From Caulobacter ginsengisoli (GTDB lineage: Bacteria; Pseudomonadota; Alphaproteobacteria; Caulobacterales; Caulobacteraceae), in contig NZ_JAUSVS010000001.1 of NCBI RefSeq assembly GCF_030814835.1, positions 687,001 to 751,000 on the forward strand: a DNA stretch of 64,000 bases. Direction: 5' to 3'. Both the position numbers and the translations under genes were made by a program. How positions within the stretch are numbered: position 1 is the stretch's first letter; each line of letters starts with the position of its first letter. The notes under the pieces were generated by a model. The model was given only the letters and a program-made list of their open reading frames with translations, was not told the origin of the DNA and did not search any database. Shown one piece after another: positions 29,096 through 37,669 of this stretch.

Positions 29096-29255
29096 GATGG
29101 CATTTTCCCGTTGCTTCGCCGTTGAGGGATCAGCCTCAGGTGACACCGGCATTGGTTGATACGTTGCGCCTTGTGTGGATTGCGCACCATCCCCTAAGGT
29201 TGCAATGCGCGCTGGCAGGTTAGGCGGTGACGCTAGCCGAGGCAGACAATCTGGT

Positions 29256-31667
29256 ATGACAACGTTTGACCTGGATAACCCAGAACCCAACAGCGGCGAT
29301 GCTCTACGAGATGAAGCGGCAAACCTATTAGCCACCCGCTTTGGTCGACCCAAGCGGGAGAAGCGTGCCGACGGAAAAAAGGTCGATTTGTATTTCATGC
29401 GTCGAGATTTCGGGCGCGACGTAGGGATGTATGTAGAAGCCAAGGACTACAATCGAAATCTAAGTCGCGCGGAAGTCGTTTCAATTTGGACGGATTATAG
29501 TGGGATCATCCGGAAGAATGCTCCTGCGACGCTTCTCGTTGTCACGCGAAATGGCCTCGCAACTGACGCCCAGGAGTTCATCGAAACCGAGCAGACTGAA
29601 ATTCGACATCAGACAATATACGAGCTGGAAAATGAGATACTTGGGCTGACTGAATATATTCGCTCTCTGCAGACGCTTTTTTCAGAGGGCGGCTTGGATA
29701 AATATTATGTAGAGGGAAGAGCGCGCCTCGCCCAATACGGCACGACAGTTGAGGAGCGGCACCTCTCGCAACGGTCAGAGTCGCTCTTTGATCTTTTGGT
29801 GCGTTGGGTTGAAGACAAAGACGATTTCACACCAATCGCCATTCTCGGCGGATACGGCGCGGGCAAATCGAGTTTCGCAAAGAGGGTCGTCGCACATCAG
29901 GCAAAGAAGGCGCTGGTTGATCCTCTCGCTCGTCGGCCGGTCCTAATCAAGCTGGGGGCGCTTGCGAGCGCTTCGAGCCTGGAGGGACTGCTGGGCGGAA
30001 TGTTCACACATGACTTTCCGGTAGATGGATTCAACACGCACACCTTTCTGCAGATGAGCGACAAGGGTCGCTTACTCATGGTGTTGGACGGTTTTGATGA
30101 GATGAAGCACGCGATGACCTGGGCAGACTTTCGTACCCAGATCACTCGTTTGAATCGCCTGACCAACGAGCGCGCCAAAGTCGTTCTTTTGGGCCGGCCC
30201 AGTGCCTTCACGTCTGCAGAAGAGCACGTGCATGTGCTCCGGGGCGTACGGAAATTTGGAGAGCAATGGCACCGCTTGCCCGAGTGGCCGGAGTTCCGCG
30301 AATTTGAACTGGAACCATTCACTCCCACAGAGCGCAGCGATTTTGTCCGGCGATATCTTGAGTATCAAAGTGCTCATCAGCGCACTAAGCGAGAGCCAGG
30401 GTGGATTTCTCAGCGAGCCGCTGAGGTCAATAGGATTGCAGATCTGGACACGCAGGTGTTTGCCAAACCTGTCCACGCCAAGATCTTGACGGACCTTGCT
30501 TCCGATCCCGGGGTTGATCTTTCCAAGCTGTCTGGCGGAGTCTCCCGCTGGGCGCTCTATGATCTGTTTTTTAATCGGCTCGCTGAGCGTGAGGTCGAGA
30601 AAGACGCCCGTAGACCTATTGGCGAAGAACACAGACTGACATTTCTTCGCGAACTGGCTTTCTGGCTTTGGACCGGAAAGGGCGGGGCTACTTCGTTCTA
30701 CGCGCCGGATATACCTAGCTCAGTCATCCAACTGCTCCCACAGGGTGATGGCGAAGATATTGAGGCAGTGCGAAGGGAATATCTAACCGGCGCATTTTTA
30801 GAAAAGAAGCACGGCGATATCTATTATTTTGGCCATAGATCTTTCGCAGAGTTTCTTGTGGCGCAACGAATGCTTCTTCGGAAACCAATCGGATCCACAC
30901 ATTCAATGTATTCCGATACGCTACGAGATGGCGTCGAAATTTTCCTGCGGGAAGCGCCAAACCGTCACTATTTCGCCCAATGGGCTGACGAGGTGTCTGG
31001 GGCGCAAGGCCACTTGAGTTTGGATTATTTCGCCTTCCTAGCTGAAATGTTGGGAGGAGTGGATGCTCTAAAGCGCCAGCTTCCGTCTAGCTCTATCTGG
31101 CTCCCGATCTTGTCGGCGTTTGATGACCCAATCTCGGTGAATGAATCGAGCCTTGGAAAGCTATGGCGGACTACGCGCGATCCGAACAACCGGTACTTTT
31201 TCCTCGCTTTGGGACTGTTACACGAATGCGCTGTCCAGCTCAGTGTGCCGCACAGCGAGCGTTACTGTAGAACAGCAGCAGCGCTCATAGAACGTGTATT
31301 TAAGGGGGCAGAGGTTGAAGCCAATGGGGGTCGCGCGAGGATTTCAGCACAACTTTCAGACGCCCGCCAACTTGCCGTAAACGTACTCCCAGCGTTAGAG
31401 GCGCGATTTGGCGAACGGCGTCTCGTATTCCGCGGCGATCGACTAATTGCTGCGCATAGTGAAATCAAAAGCAGCATGGGATTAGACATCGGGCTGAGTG
31501 GCTTAGACACCATTCCCGGCTGGCCGAAGGAGGACCGTCTCCCCTGGGATGCGGTCCTCCAGTATATCGAAGAAGATACGCGCAAGAAGGTAAGTGCGTA
31601 TTTCTCTAAAGCTGAAAATATGCGCGGGATTGTTACCGTGACAACCGTTCCGAAGCGGGGAGGGTAA
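29256..31667 (+). CDS. NACHT NTPase fused to PD-(D/E)XK nuclease (bacterial NLR-like)
   Basis: 803 residues from MTTFDLDN; an in-frame ATG 27 codons upstream is possible. Residues 12-130 look like a Mrr-type restriction fold: D44 and the E61-x-K63 of YVEAKDYNR match the PD-(D/E)XK active site. A NACHT module follows, with P-loop GGYGAGKSS near 198-206 and Walker B LLMVLDGFDEM near 272-283. The winged-helix end carries YFGHRSFAEFLVAQ near 524. The C-terminal 270 residues are helical and may be the sensor. This is the architecture of bacterial NACHT immunity proteins, which recognise phage and activate an N-terminal effector. Confidence 0.82.
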   Translation: MTTFDLDNPEPNSGDALRDEAANLLATRFGRPKREKRADGKKVDLYFMRRDFGRDVGMYVEAKDYNRNLSRAEVVSIWTDYSGIIRKNAPATLLVVTRNGLATDAQEFIETEQTEIRHQTIYELENEILGLTEYIRSLQTLFSEGGLDKYYVEGRARLAQYGTTVEERHLSQRSESLFDLLVRWVEDKDDFTPIAILGGYGAGKSSFAKRVVAHQAKKALVDPLARRPVLIKLGALASASSLEGLLGGMFTHDFPVDGFNTHTFLQMSDKGRLLMVLDGFDEMKHAMTWADFRTQITRLNRLTNERAKVVLLGRPSAFTSAEEHVHVLRGVRKFGEQWHRLPEWPEFREFELEPFTPTERSDFVRRYLEYQSAHQRTKREPGWISQRAAEVNRIADLDTQVFAKPVHAKILTDLASDPGVDLSKLSGGVSRWALYDLFFNRLAEREVEKDARRPIGEEHRLTFLRELAFWLWTGKGGATSFYAPDIPSSVIQLLPQGDGEDIEAVRREYLTGAFLEKKHGDIYYFGHRSFAEFLVAQRMLLRKPIGSTHSMYSDTLRDGVEIFLREAPNRHYFAQWADEVSGAQGHLSLDYFAFLAEMLGGVDALKRQLPSSSIWLPILSAFDDPISVNESSLGKLWRTTRDPNNRYFFLALGLLHECAVQLSVPHSERYCRTAAALIERVFKGAEVEANGGRARISAQLSDARQLAVNVLPALEARFGERRLVFRGDRLIAAHSEIKSSMGLDIGLSGLDTIPGWPKEDRLPWDAVLQYIEEDTRKKVSAYFSKAENMRGIVTVTTVPKRGG

Positions 31668-31735
31668 TACACTGTCATTTAATCCAATGCCCTGCAGCGG
31701 CGCGGCAATTCCAATTGGCACGAAAAGAGCGTGGT

Positions 31736-32611
31736 TCACTGCGCCTCGTGATGTTCCTGCAGCCAATCCACCGCCGCCTGGGCTTTGCCGGCGGCAGTGA
31801 AGATCGCGCGGTGATCGGACTTCAGCACCTTCAGCCAGGAAGCGATGTAGCCGGCATGGTCTGGACGGGGCTCGGGCGACAGCCCAAGTTCCGCGCAGAG
31901 GAACGCAGCGCCCAGCTCGGCGACCAGCTCTTCCACGGCATAGGACTCAGAACCGAACCGGCCGGTCAGATCACGATCCAGCCGAGCCGGCGCCCCGGTG
32001 GCATGAACGCATTCATGTGCGCGAGTGGAGTAGTAACCATTGGCATCCTTGAACCGCGCGAAGGGCGGCAGATGCACCGTGTCGGTGCTGGGCAGGTAGT
32101 AGGCCCGCTCGTCGTCATGCAGGACGGTGATGGGTAGCGAAGCGAAGAAGCGCTCGGCAGCTTGATCCCGCTCGGACTCCGCCAGGACCTGGAAGGTCGG
32201 AGGCGTGTAGCCCTCGACCTGGGCGGCATTGAACACATGGTAGGCCCGGGCCACGAAAGGCCGGCGCGTGTCGGCCGGATCGGCATCGGCTTCCGGCTCG
32301 CCGGCGGTAAGCTGTTTCCAGAACACGACGGTGGCGGATTTCTCACCCTTGCGCACGGGATGGCCCAACTCGCGCCATTGCTTGAAGGTGGCCCAGTAGG
32401 GCGTGGCGTAGCCGCGGCTGTTGCCCATCAGCCAAAGCAGAAGGGTGTTGATGCCGCGATAGGACCGGTCGCTGGCGATATTCTTCGGCAGACCACCGAT
32501 GCATTGCCAGGGCATCTCGAAGGTGGCGGCTCCCGCCTTGATGGCGGCGACGATCTGGTTGGTGACGGAAGTATAGAGGTCGCCTTTCTGTTGGTTGGTG
32601 GTGGAAGTCAT
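31736..32611 (-). CDS. ArdC-family antirestriction protein
   Basis: 291 residues, start at MTSTTNQQKGD with AAGGAG in front. The N-terminal ssDNA-binding domain (PWQCIGG, YRGINTLLLWL, YWATFKQW, VRKGEKSATVVFWK) and the C-terminal zinc metallopeptidase-like domain (HECVH) are those of ArdC. Such proteins protect incoming single-stranded DNA from restriction during conjugation. It lies on the minus strand behind leader copy C, 68 bp from the end of the NACHT gene (convergent). Confidence 0.9.
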   Translation of the reverse strand: MTSTTNQQKGDLYTSVTNQIVAAIKAGAATFEMPWQCIGGLPKNIASDRSYRGINTLLLWLMGNSRGYATPYWATFKQWRELGHPVRKGEKSATVVFWKQLTAGEPEADADPADTRRPFVARAYHVFNAAQVEGYTPPTFQVLAESERDQAAERFFASLPITVLHDDERAYYLPSTDTVHLPPFARFKDANGYYSTRAHECVHATGAPARLDRDLTGRFGSESYAVEELVAELGAAFLCAELGLSPEPRPDHAGYIASWLKVLKSDHRAIFTAAGKAQAAVDWLQEHHEAQ

Positions 32612-32760
32612 GGTCAGCTCCTTTCTGAGCCGCGCCCGCTGCGCTGCTGATGGAGCCAAACCGCCCGCCCGGACCCGCCGGGCTGGCACACACCGTGCGA
32701 AGCGCGCCGCTTGCGGGGCGGAGCTGCACAAACCGAAGGTGCGGAAGCGAGCCGTGTTGC
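32612..32760 (-). promoter_or_regulatory. Repeated structured leader, copy C
   Basis: Upstream of ardC. It contains GCTCGCTTCCGC, TGCAGCTCCGCCCC, GCAAGCGGCGCGCTTCGC and GGCTCCATCAG. The closing hairpin is GCAGCGC-AGCGG-GCGCGGC (one mismatch). The reading frame relative to the start codon differs from copies A and B, which argues against a translated extension. Confidence 0.75.
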
Positions 32761-32898
32761 CAGGCCGGCCCGGGCGGGCACGGTCTCCCATCAGCAGGGC
32801 AGGGGGTGGCTCAACGAAGCGACCACCCCTCCCCACCCACTAGCCGATTGGCCGCCAACCTCCGAAGAACATCCCAAGTTCTTTCAGATTGGCGAGGG

Positions 32899-33132
32899 CT
32901 AAAGCCGCCGACCGTCCTGGACCGTTACGCTTACCGCCTGGCCGGAATTGCATCGCCCGCACACCGCCCGCCGTCGCACCTCGAATGGGCAGGCGATATC
33001 GCCGAACGCGGCTAGCGCTACGGTTCGAGTCCAGACGATCATCCGCCCGCATCGTCCGCATTCTAGGACGAGGACCGACGACGGGCCCATGGCCCGGCCG
33101 AGGCGTTCGATCTGCGGCACGGCTATCGCCAC
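32899..33132 (-). CDS. Small CxxC zinc-ribbon protein
   Basis: 77 residues from a GTG start that overlaps the end of the upstream gene by 10 bp; an ATG at 33090 is the alternative. Two Cys pairs (CGRCGR and CGRCN) are separated by about 30 residues, a likely zinc ribbon. It is one of three small cysteine-pair proteins clustered around the mobilization region. Function is unknown. Confidence 0.6.
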   Translation of the reverse strand: MAIAVPQIERLGRAMGPSSVLVLECGRCGRMIVWTRTVALAAFGDIACPFEVRRRAVCGRCNSGQAVSVTVQDGRRL

Positions 33133-33440
33133 ACATAGATGCCGCCAGTGCGCGCGGCGGCCTCGTCGCAACTGCCATGGTGAAGGAACAGAGGGATAGA
33201 TCGCCGGCCGCACATGCAGCGCAAACGGTCTTCGAATGAGGTGAGCGGAAGATTGTGCAGGCCCATCTCCGCCCAACCGCTGATGTCTACCACGACGCTT
33301 AGCCCGCACGCGCAGGTCGCCCTGATGTGCTTGCCCGGCATCTCGCCATGGGCGAGCGTCGGGACGAACTGGCTGGAGGCATCGATCCGCCGCACGGCAT
33401 GGTCGCGAAGGTTGGTCACGGGGCGGGCAGGAACGGGCAT
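33123..33440 (-). CDS. Small CxC zinc-ribbon-like protein
   Basis: 105 residues, ATG preceded by AGGAG. Two Cys pairs (TCACGL and RCMCGRR) lie about 35 residues apart and flank a helical segment, as in the neighbouring small proteins. No family name is known to me. It is divergent from the SRAP gene, with a LexA box in the shared intergenic region, so it may also be SOS-controlled. Confidence 0.65.
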   Translation of the reverse strand: MPVPARPVTNLRDHAVRRIDASSQFVPTLAHGEMPGKHIRATCACGLSVVVDISGWAEMGLHNLPLTSFEDRLRCMCGRRSIPLFLHHGSCDEAAARTGGIYVWR

Positions 33441-33498
33441 TGCTGAACTCCTATCGCCGTTCAGCATGGCGCGCCGACCGGTCAGGCGCGAGTCAAAT

Positions 33499-33513
33499 GT
33501 TCGGTGTTTGTTC
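33499..33513 (+). promoter_or_regulatory. LexA (SOS) box
   Basis: GTTCGGTGTTTGTTC is an exact GTTC-N7-GTTC, the direct-repeat LexA operator of Alphaproteobacteria. It lies 68 bp before the SRAP gene start and 59 bp before the divergent cysteine-pair gene. Confidence 0.78.
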
Positions 33514-33580
33514 TCATTTGCTGTGGATGTTCGCGTGCTAGGGTTATTGGCTGAGACCAAGGCCCCGCGAGACCGAACGC

Positions 33581-34315
33581 ATGTGCAACCTCTACGCCAT
33601 CATGAAGTCGCGCGCCGAAATCGCCCGCCTCGTCCGGGCCATGTCGGACCTCAACAACAACCAGCCGCCGGCGCCGGGTGTGTATCCGGATACCGTCGCC
33701 CCGATCATCACCAAGACGGAGAGCGGCGAGCGCGTCATGCGCGATGTGCGGTGGGGAATGCCTTCATCCAAGAAGGCGATCTTGGATGCGGCGACCAGGC
33801 GTGCCGACAAGCTGAGAGCGAAGGGCAAGGAAGTCGATTTCGACCACCTGCTGCGTATGGAACCCGATAGGGGGACCACTAATGTCCGCAACACCAACAG
33901 CGGGCATTGGACCAGGTGGCTGGGGCCGCAGAACCGGGCCCTGGTGCCGTTCACTTCCTTCAGCGAACCGGACCAGGTCGGCGGCTCGCTGAAGCCGGTC
34001 TGGTTCGGCCTGAGCGATGATCGCCCGTTGGCCTTCTTCGCCGGCATCTGGACACCATGGACCTGCGTCCGGAAGATCAAGGAGGGCGAGGTCAGCTGCG
34101 ACCTGTTCGGCTTCCTCACGACCGACGCTAATGCGGAGGTGGCCGTCTATCATAACAAGGCAATGCCGGTGATCCTGAGGGAGGAAACGGACCTCGATCT
34201 TTGGATGAGCGATGCTCCCTGGAGCGAGGTGAAGCACTTGCAGCGGCCGCTGCCGAACGGTTCGCTGAAGGTCGTCGCCACGGGGGTCGGCAAGGACGAA
34301 GCCATCCCAGCATGA
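33581..34315 (+). CDS. SRAP/YedK-type SOS response-associated peptidase
   Basis: 244 residues. Cys2 (MCNLYA) is the catalytic residue exposed after Met removal and forms a thiazolidine cross-link with abasic sites in ssDNA. The other active-site positions are visible: the asparagine region NVRNTNS, the glutamate in FTSFSEP and the histidine in YHNKAMPVIL. The protein shields abasic sites in single-stranded DNA. A LexA box precedes it, and it is coupled by ATGA to the ParB-like gene. Carriage on a transferable element suggests protection of incoming ssDNA. Confidence 0.92.
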   Translation: MCNLYAIMKSRAEIARLVRAMSDLNNNQPPAPGVYPDTVAPIITKTESGERVMRDVRWGMPSSKKAILDAATRRADKLRAKGKEVDFDHLLRMEPDRGTTNVRNTNSGHWTRWLGPQNRALVPFTSFSEPDQVGGSLKPVWFGLSDDRPLAFFAGIWTPWTCVRKIKEGEVSCDLFGFLTTDANAEVAVYHNKAMPVILREETDLDLWMSDAPWSEVKHLQRPLPNGSLKVVATGVGKDEAIPA

Positions 34316-34743
34316 ATCCGCGCGGATCGACGGACGCGCCCTGGCTGAGACCACTGCCGGAGCATGAAGGCCCGCCTGCGTTCACGATTTACGCGCTGCA
34401 CGAACCGACCCCGGATCGCCTGGCGAAGGTCAGGGCCCAAATGCTGGAGTTGGGCGCGCCGGAAATCGAGGTCGTCTATTTCCACGGCCACATCATGGCG
34501 CTGGAAGGAAGCCACCGGCTGGCGGCGGCTTCCGAACTCGGCCTGGTCCCCAGATTTGCCGTCCATTCCCCACACGACATGCTGGATCTGCCCAGATACG
34601 ACTGGTTCGATCCTGGCTTCTGGGAGGAATGGCGGTTGCCGGCCGACTTCATGGTGCGAGACCTGTTCTTTGTCGGGCAAGCGGTCGCCTACCGTTTCTC
34701 GGGCTATCCACAAATGCGCCTGGCTGAAGGTGCCGAGAGCTGA
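34312..34743 (+). CDS. ParB/Srx-fold-like protein
   Basis: 143 residues, start set by the ATGA overlap with the SRAP gene. The segment VVYFHGHIMALEGSHRLAAA followed by ELGLVPRF resembles the ParB N-terminal motif (GxHRxxAAxxLG). No HTH domain is present, so this is a stand-alone ParB-like/nucleotidase fold rather than a partition protein. It is probably co-expressed with SRAP in the SOS response. Confidence 0.65.
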   Translation: MNPRGSTDAPWLRPLPEHEGPPAFTIYALHEPTPDRLAKVRAQMLELGAPEIEVVYFHGHIMALEGSHRLAAASELGLVPRFAVHSPHDMLDLPRYDWFDPGFWEEWRLPADFMVRDLFFVGQAVAYRFSGYPQMRLAEGAES

Positions 34744-34744
34744 A

Positions 34745-35062
34745 CTAAGCTCCGACCGATGGCGGCCAGGTCCAAGGCTCGTCATACAGATGCGGGAACA
34801 CGGCGACTTCGCGTGAGCCGCATCCTCCGTCGCCGCTGCAGGCCAGGCGCGACACTAGGTCGGCCAGCCGAAGATCCAGCCGGTCTTCGAACCGCTCCAG
34901 CAGTTCGGGCGGCGTCCACTCGATCAGCCGCGGGCAATCCTTGCAGCAGATGCCAAGCGAATAGCCGTTCTGAAGGAGTGTCCGGATCGTATCGCGGCCG
35001 ACATAGCTTGGCCGGAACTTCCGGATGTAGTGCTCCTCAGGGCGCTTGATCGTCGATGCCAT
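34745..35062 (-). CDS. Small cysteine-pair protein next to oriT
   Basis: 105 residues from MASTIKRPEEHY; the long upstream frame is not credible. It contains CCKDC, then CSGDGGCG about 35 residues later, with LLERFEDRLDLRLADLVSRL between. This is the same layout as the two cysteine-pair proteins at 32.9-33.4 kb. No Shine-Dalgarno is obvious. Function is unknown. Confidence 0.6.
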   Translation of the reverse strand: MASTIKRPEEHYIRKFRPSYVGRDTIRTLLQNGYSLGICCKDCPRLIEWTPPELLERFEDRLDLRLADLVSRLACSGDGGCGSREVAVFPHLYDEPWTWPPSVGA

Positions 35063-35235
35063 TCCGCGAGCATTCCAGCTGCCATCATACATCGCAATGT
35101 ATGCAGCCACCCAAGCGCAGGGTGTCGGGGCCGGTGCCTGAGGTCCTGACCTGGGTGCGGGAGAGTTCCCGTTCGGCCTGAAGGCCGATACGCCGGGGTG
35201 GCAATGGGGGTGGCGCAGAACCCCCTCCCAACCCC

Positions 35236-35271
35236 ATCCGCCATTGTTGCGACGATGCACCAATGGCGGAT
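35236..35271. repeat. 11-bp perfect inverted repeat upstream of oriT
   Basis: ATCCGCCATTG (35236-35246) and CAATGGCGGAT (35261-35271) are separated by 14 bp. It may be a binding site for an accessory or regulatory protein of the mobilization region. Confidence 0.6.
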
Positions 35272-35316
35272 TTCCGACGCCAAGTACTACCGACGCGCGA
35301 AAAGAAAGTCTTGTGC

Positions 35317-35345
35317 ACATCCGCAGGATGTATAAGTGCACCCAT
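35317..35345 (+). other. Putative origin of transfer (MobQ/RSF1010-like nic)
   Basis: A perfect hairpin ACATCC-GCA-GGATGT (35317-35331) is followed after 1 bp by TAAGTGCACCCAT. This closely matches the RSF1010-type nic core (TAAGTGCGCCCT or TAAATGCGCCCT), which also has an inverted repeat directly 5' of the nick. It lies 57 bp before the relaxase gene of the matching family. Confidence 0.75.
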
Positions 35346-35401
35346 ACCGACTTTCTTCCTTACCGTCGCTCGGCAGGCGTTGGTTCGATAGGGGGTTGGG
35401 T

Positions 35402-36388
35402 ATGGCCATCTACCACCTTCGGCTCAAGGTGGTTTCGCGTTCGCTCGGTCGGGCTCCGCGCCCGGGCGGGGCGACGCGACGCTCGGCGATAGCCGCAGCA
35501 GCGTACCGTTCAGGGGAGCGGCTCTACGACATCACGCAAGGACGCTGGTTCGATTTCGACAAGCCCGATGTAGTTCACACCGAGATTCTCGCGCCCACCG
35601 GTGCCCCATCCTGGGTGTTCGACCGGCAGACACTACACAATCAAATTGAGCGTTCCGAACGACGCGCAGACGCCCAATTATTGCGTGAGGTCGAGGTCAC
35701 GTGCCCCCGTGAACTGAGCCGCGATCAACAAATCGACTTGGTCCGCAATTTCGTACGCGAGCACTATGTGAACCGCGGCATGGTGGCGGATATAGCCATT
35801 CACTGTCCGCAGGCGGCCGATGGGCTAGAGCAGCCGCACGCCCATGTGCTGCTCACACTGCGGCGGCTCGATGCATCGAGCCCGACAGGATTCAGCAGCA
35901 CCAAAGAGCGCGACTGGAACGAGCGCGAGGACGTTGCGCGCCTCGTGGCCGAGGCGCGCAAGCGGTTCAACGATACCGGGCTTGAAGTCGACAAGGACGC
36001 GCTCGACGCTGCCGAAGCGCTGCGCAATGTCAGCATCTGGCGAGCGGCGTGGTCGACGCACGCGAACCAGGCGCTGGAGGCCGCCGGTTCGGAGGCGCGG
36101 ATCGATCACCGGACGCTGGAGGCACAGGGTATTTTCCGCGCCCCGCAAATCAGCCTCGGGATCGCCCGGCACATCGAGAAGGCATACGAGTACGTGCGCG
36201 CCCGTGTGACCCAATGGGTTTCGATCAAGCACCGCGCCGACATTTATGCCGAGGTCGAGCACTACAAGAAGCGCGACCCGATGAAGCTGACCGACTTCGT
36301 CATGCGTCTGGGCGACATGGCGGAGGAGTTCGCCGCCTCCTTCCGTAAGCCTGCTCACGATATCCCGGAGGTGGACCTTGAGCGGTGA
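35402..36388 (+). CDS. mobA: MobA/MobL (MobQ) relaxase
   Basis: 328 residues from MAIYHLRLK; a start 22 codons upstream lies across the oriT and is unlikely. The N-terminal relaxase domain has AIAAAAYRSGERL and the metal-binding EQPHAHVLLTLR motif; catalytic tyrosine candidates are near the N-terminus (YHL, YRSG). It nicks oriT and leads the strand into the recipient. There is no primase or helicase domain. It overlaps the next gene by 11 bp. Confidence 0.88.
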   Translation: MAIYHLRLKVVSRSLGRAPRPGGATRRSAIAAAAYRSGERLYDITQGRWFDFDKPDVVHTEILAPTGAPSWVFDRQTLHNQIERSERRADAQLLREVEVTCPRELSRDQQIDLVRNFVREHYVNRGMVADIAIHCPQAADGLEQPHAHVLLTLRRLDASSPTGFSSTKERDWNEREDVARLVAEARKRFNDTGLEVDKDALDAAEALRNVSIWRAAWSTHANQALEAAGSEARIDHRTLEAQGIFRAPQISLGIARHIEKAYEYVRARVTQWVSIKHRADIYAEVEHYKKRDPMKLTDFVMRLGDMAEEFAASFRKPAHDIPEVDLER

Positions 36389-36854
36389 CGATTTCGATCA
36401 GGTGTTCGGCCGCCGGCCGATCCATGCTCCCGGCTTCGCCGACCGCATCAACCGGGACCAGGCCGCACCTGCTCCCGGGGAGCCGTCGGAAGCGACGGCG
36501 GGATCCGGCCCTTACAAACCCTACGGCTTCCTGCCCAGCGGCGGGCTCGGCGAAAGCTGTGAAGTCGTCCGCTGGATGGACGGGACCGAGGTGCCGGAAG
36601 GCCTGGTGCTGCAGTATCGCTTCCTGATGCAGATCGGCTTCGTCGGCGAGGAACAGCTCAAGCTGTTCTTGCCGGACTGCATTGTGGTCATCGACGGCAA
36701 GCGCTTGCGTGACTTACGCAAAAAACTGTCGCGGCGGATGGCGACGTTCATTCAGCAATGGAATCCGCGCATCTGGCCCGCTCCGCCCGTCGGCGAACCG
36801 ATCATCGAGCGGATTTCCGTTATGCGGCCTGAGCTACTCCGGTCGGGTTCGTGA
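36378..36854 (+). CDS. Putative mobilization accessory protein
   Basis: 158 residues from a TTG start with a strong GGAGG six bases upstream, inside the end of mobA. The central region (ESCEVVRWMDGTEVPEGLVL) and IVVIDGKRLRDLRKKLSRRM suggest a small alpha/beta protein. No named family. Position directly after the relaxase implies a role in DNA processing. Confidence 0.6.
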   Translation: MSGDDFDQVFGRRPIHAPGFADRINRDQAAPAPGEPSEATAGSGPYKPYGFLPSGGLGESCEVVRWMDGTEVPEGLVLQYRFLMQIGFVGEEQLKLFLPDCIVVIDGKRLRDLRKKLSRRMATFIQQWNPRIWPAPPVGEPIIERISVMRPELLRSGS

Positions 36855-37601
36855 GCGTCGCCTCGGCGGTCGGGGTGCGGGATCGATAGGCGGCGGCTCC
36901 GGCGGCTGAATTGATGCCTGAGCCTCTGCTGAGGCAGCGGCCTGCTCCCGCGCTGTGCGGCGGCGCCACCGATCTCTCTCCCTGCGCTCATGCAGCCTGT
37001 CCACCGGCGAGTGGGTATTGATCTCAAGGGTGCGGCGACCATCGACGAGCCGTTCAATATCCTCGCGCAGCTTTTTCATCTGCTCGGCGATTTGGATCAT
37101 TGGGCTGGCTGCACCGAGCCGCGTGAGCGCGCTTATTTCTCCCAGGTCGAGCGTGTAGCTGTAAGCCTCGGAACTGTCGCTTCCAGGATCGCGCTTCCAG
37201 CGAATGGTCACGGTGTACAGGGTGCCGATGATCGGCTCGAACGCCGAGAGGTAGCTGGATTGCGTTTGTCCGGGTTTGAGCAGGCTGATGCGCTGGAGAG
37301 GGATGTCCCGGCTTCCACGAACCTCGGCGTTCTGAAGTGGCGGGTCGAATGATACGCGAATGTCGAACGCGGTCGCGTTTCCGGTATTCGCCACCACCAG
37401 GTCCGCGTGGTTGAGCGCCCATTGATTGGGCTCCAGTGTGGCGACGACCTGGGGCTGGGCGCTGGCTTCGGCCATGCGCCGCGTTTCATCCGCGAGCGTC
37501 TTCGTGACGCGCCAAAGGAAGATCGTCGCCACTGCGACCACCGCAGTTTCGACCAGGTCGCCGACTCCCAAAGCGACTTCCGTCCAGTTGGGCAGTTCCA
37601 T
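36834..37601 (-). CDS. Membrane-anchored protein of unknown function
   Basis: 255 residues with GGAGCAGGAC before the ATG. One N-terminal membrane segment (LVETAVVAVATIFLWRV), then a beta-rich domain (ADLVVANTGNATAFDIRVSF, TVTIRWKRDP) and a charged, proline-rich C-terminal tail. The beta domain resembles immunoglobulin-like folds of single-pass envelope proteins. It converges on the mobilization accessory gene with a 21-bp overlap. Confidence 0.65.
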   Translation of the reverse strand: MELPNWTEVALGVGDLVETAVVAVATIFLWRVTKTLADETRRMAEASAQPQVVATLEPNQWALNHADLVVANTGNATAFDIRVSFDPPLQNAEVRGSRDIPLQRISLLKPGQTQSSYLSAFEPIIGTLYTVTIRWKRDPGSDSSEAYSYTLDLGEISALTRLGAASPMIQIAEQMKKLREDIERLVDGRRTLEINTHSPVDRLHERRERDRWRRRTAREQAAASAEAQASIQPPEPPPIDPAPRPPRRRSRTRPE

Positions 37602-37669
37602 GTCCTGCTCCGCAGTGCTGGGTGATGCCGAGATTCAGTTTCCGGGAATTCGGCGAGGCAGCAGGCCCG

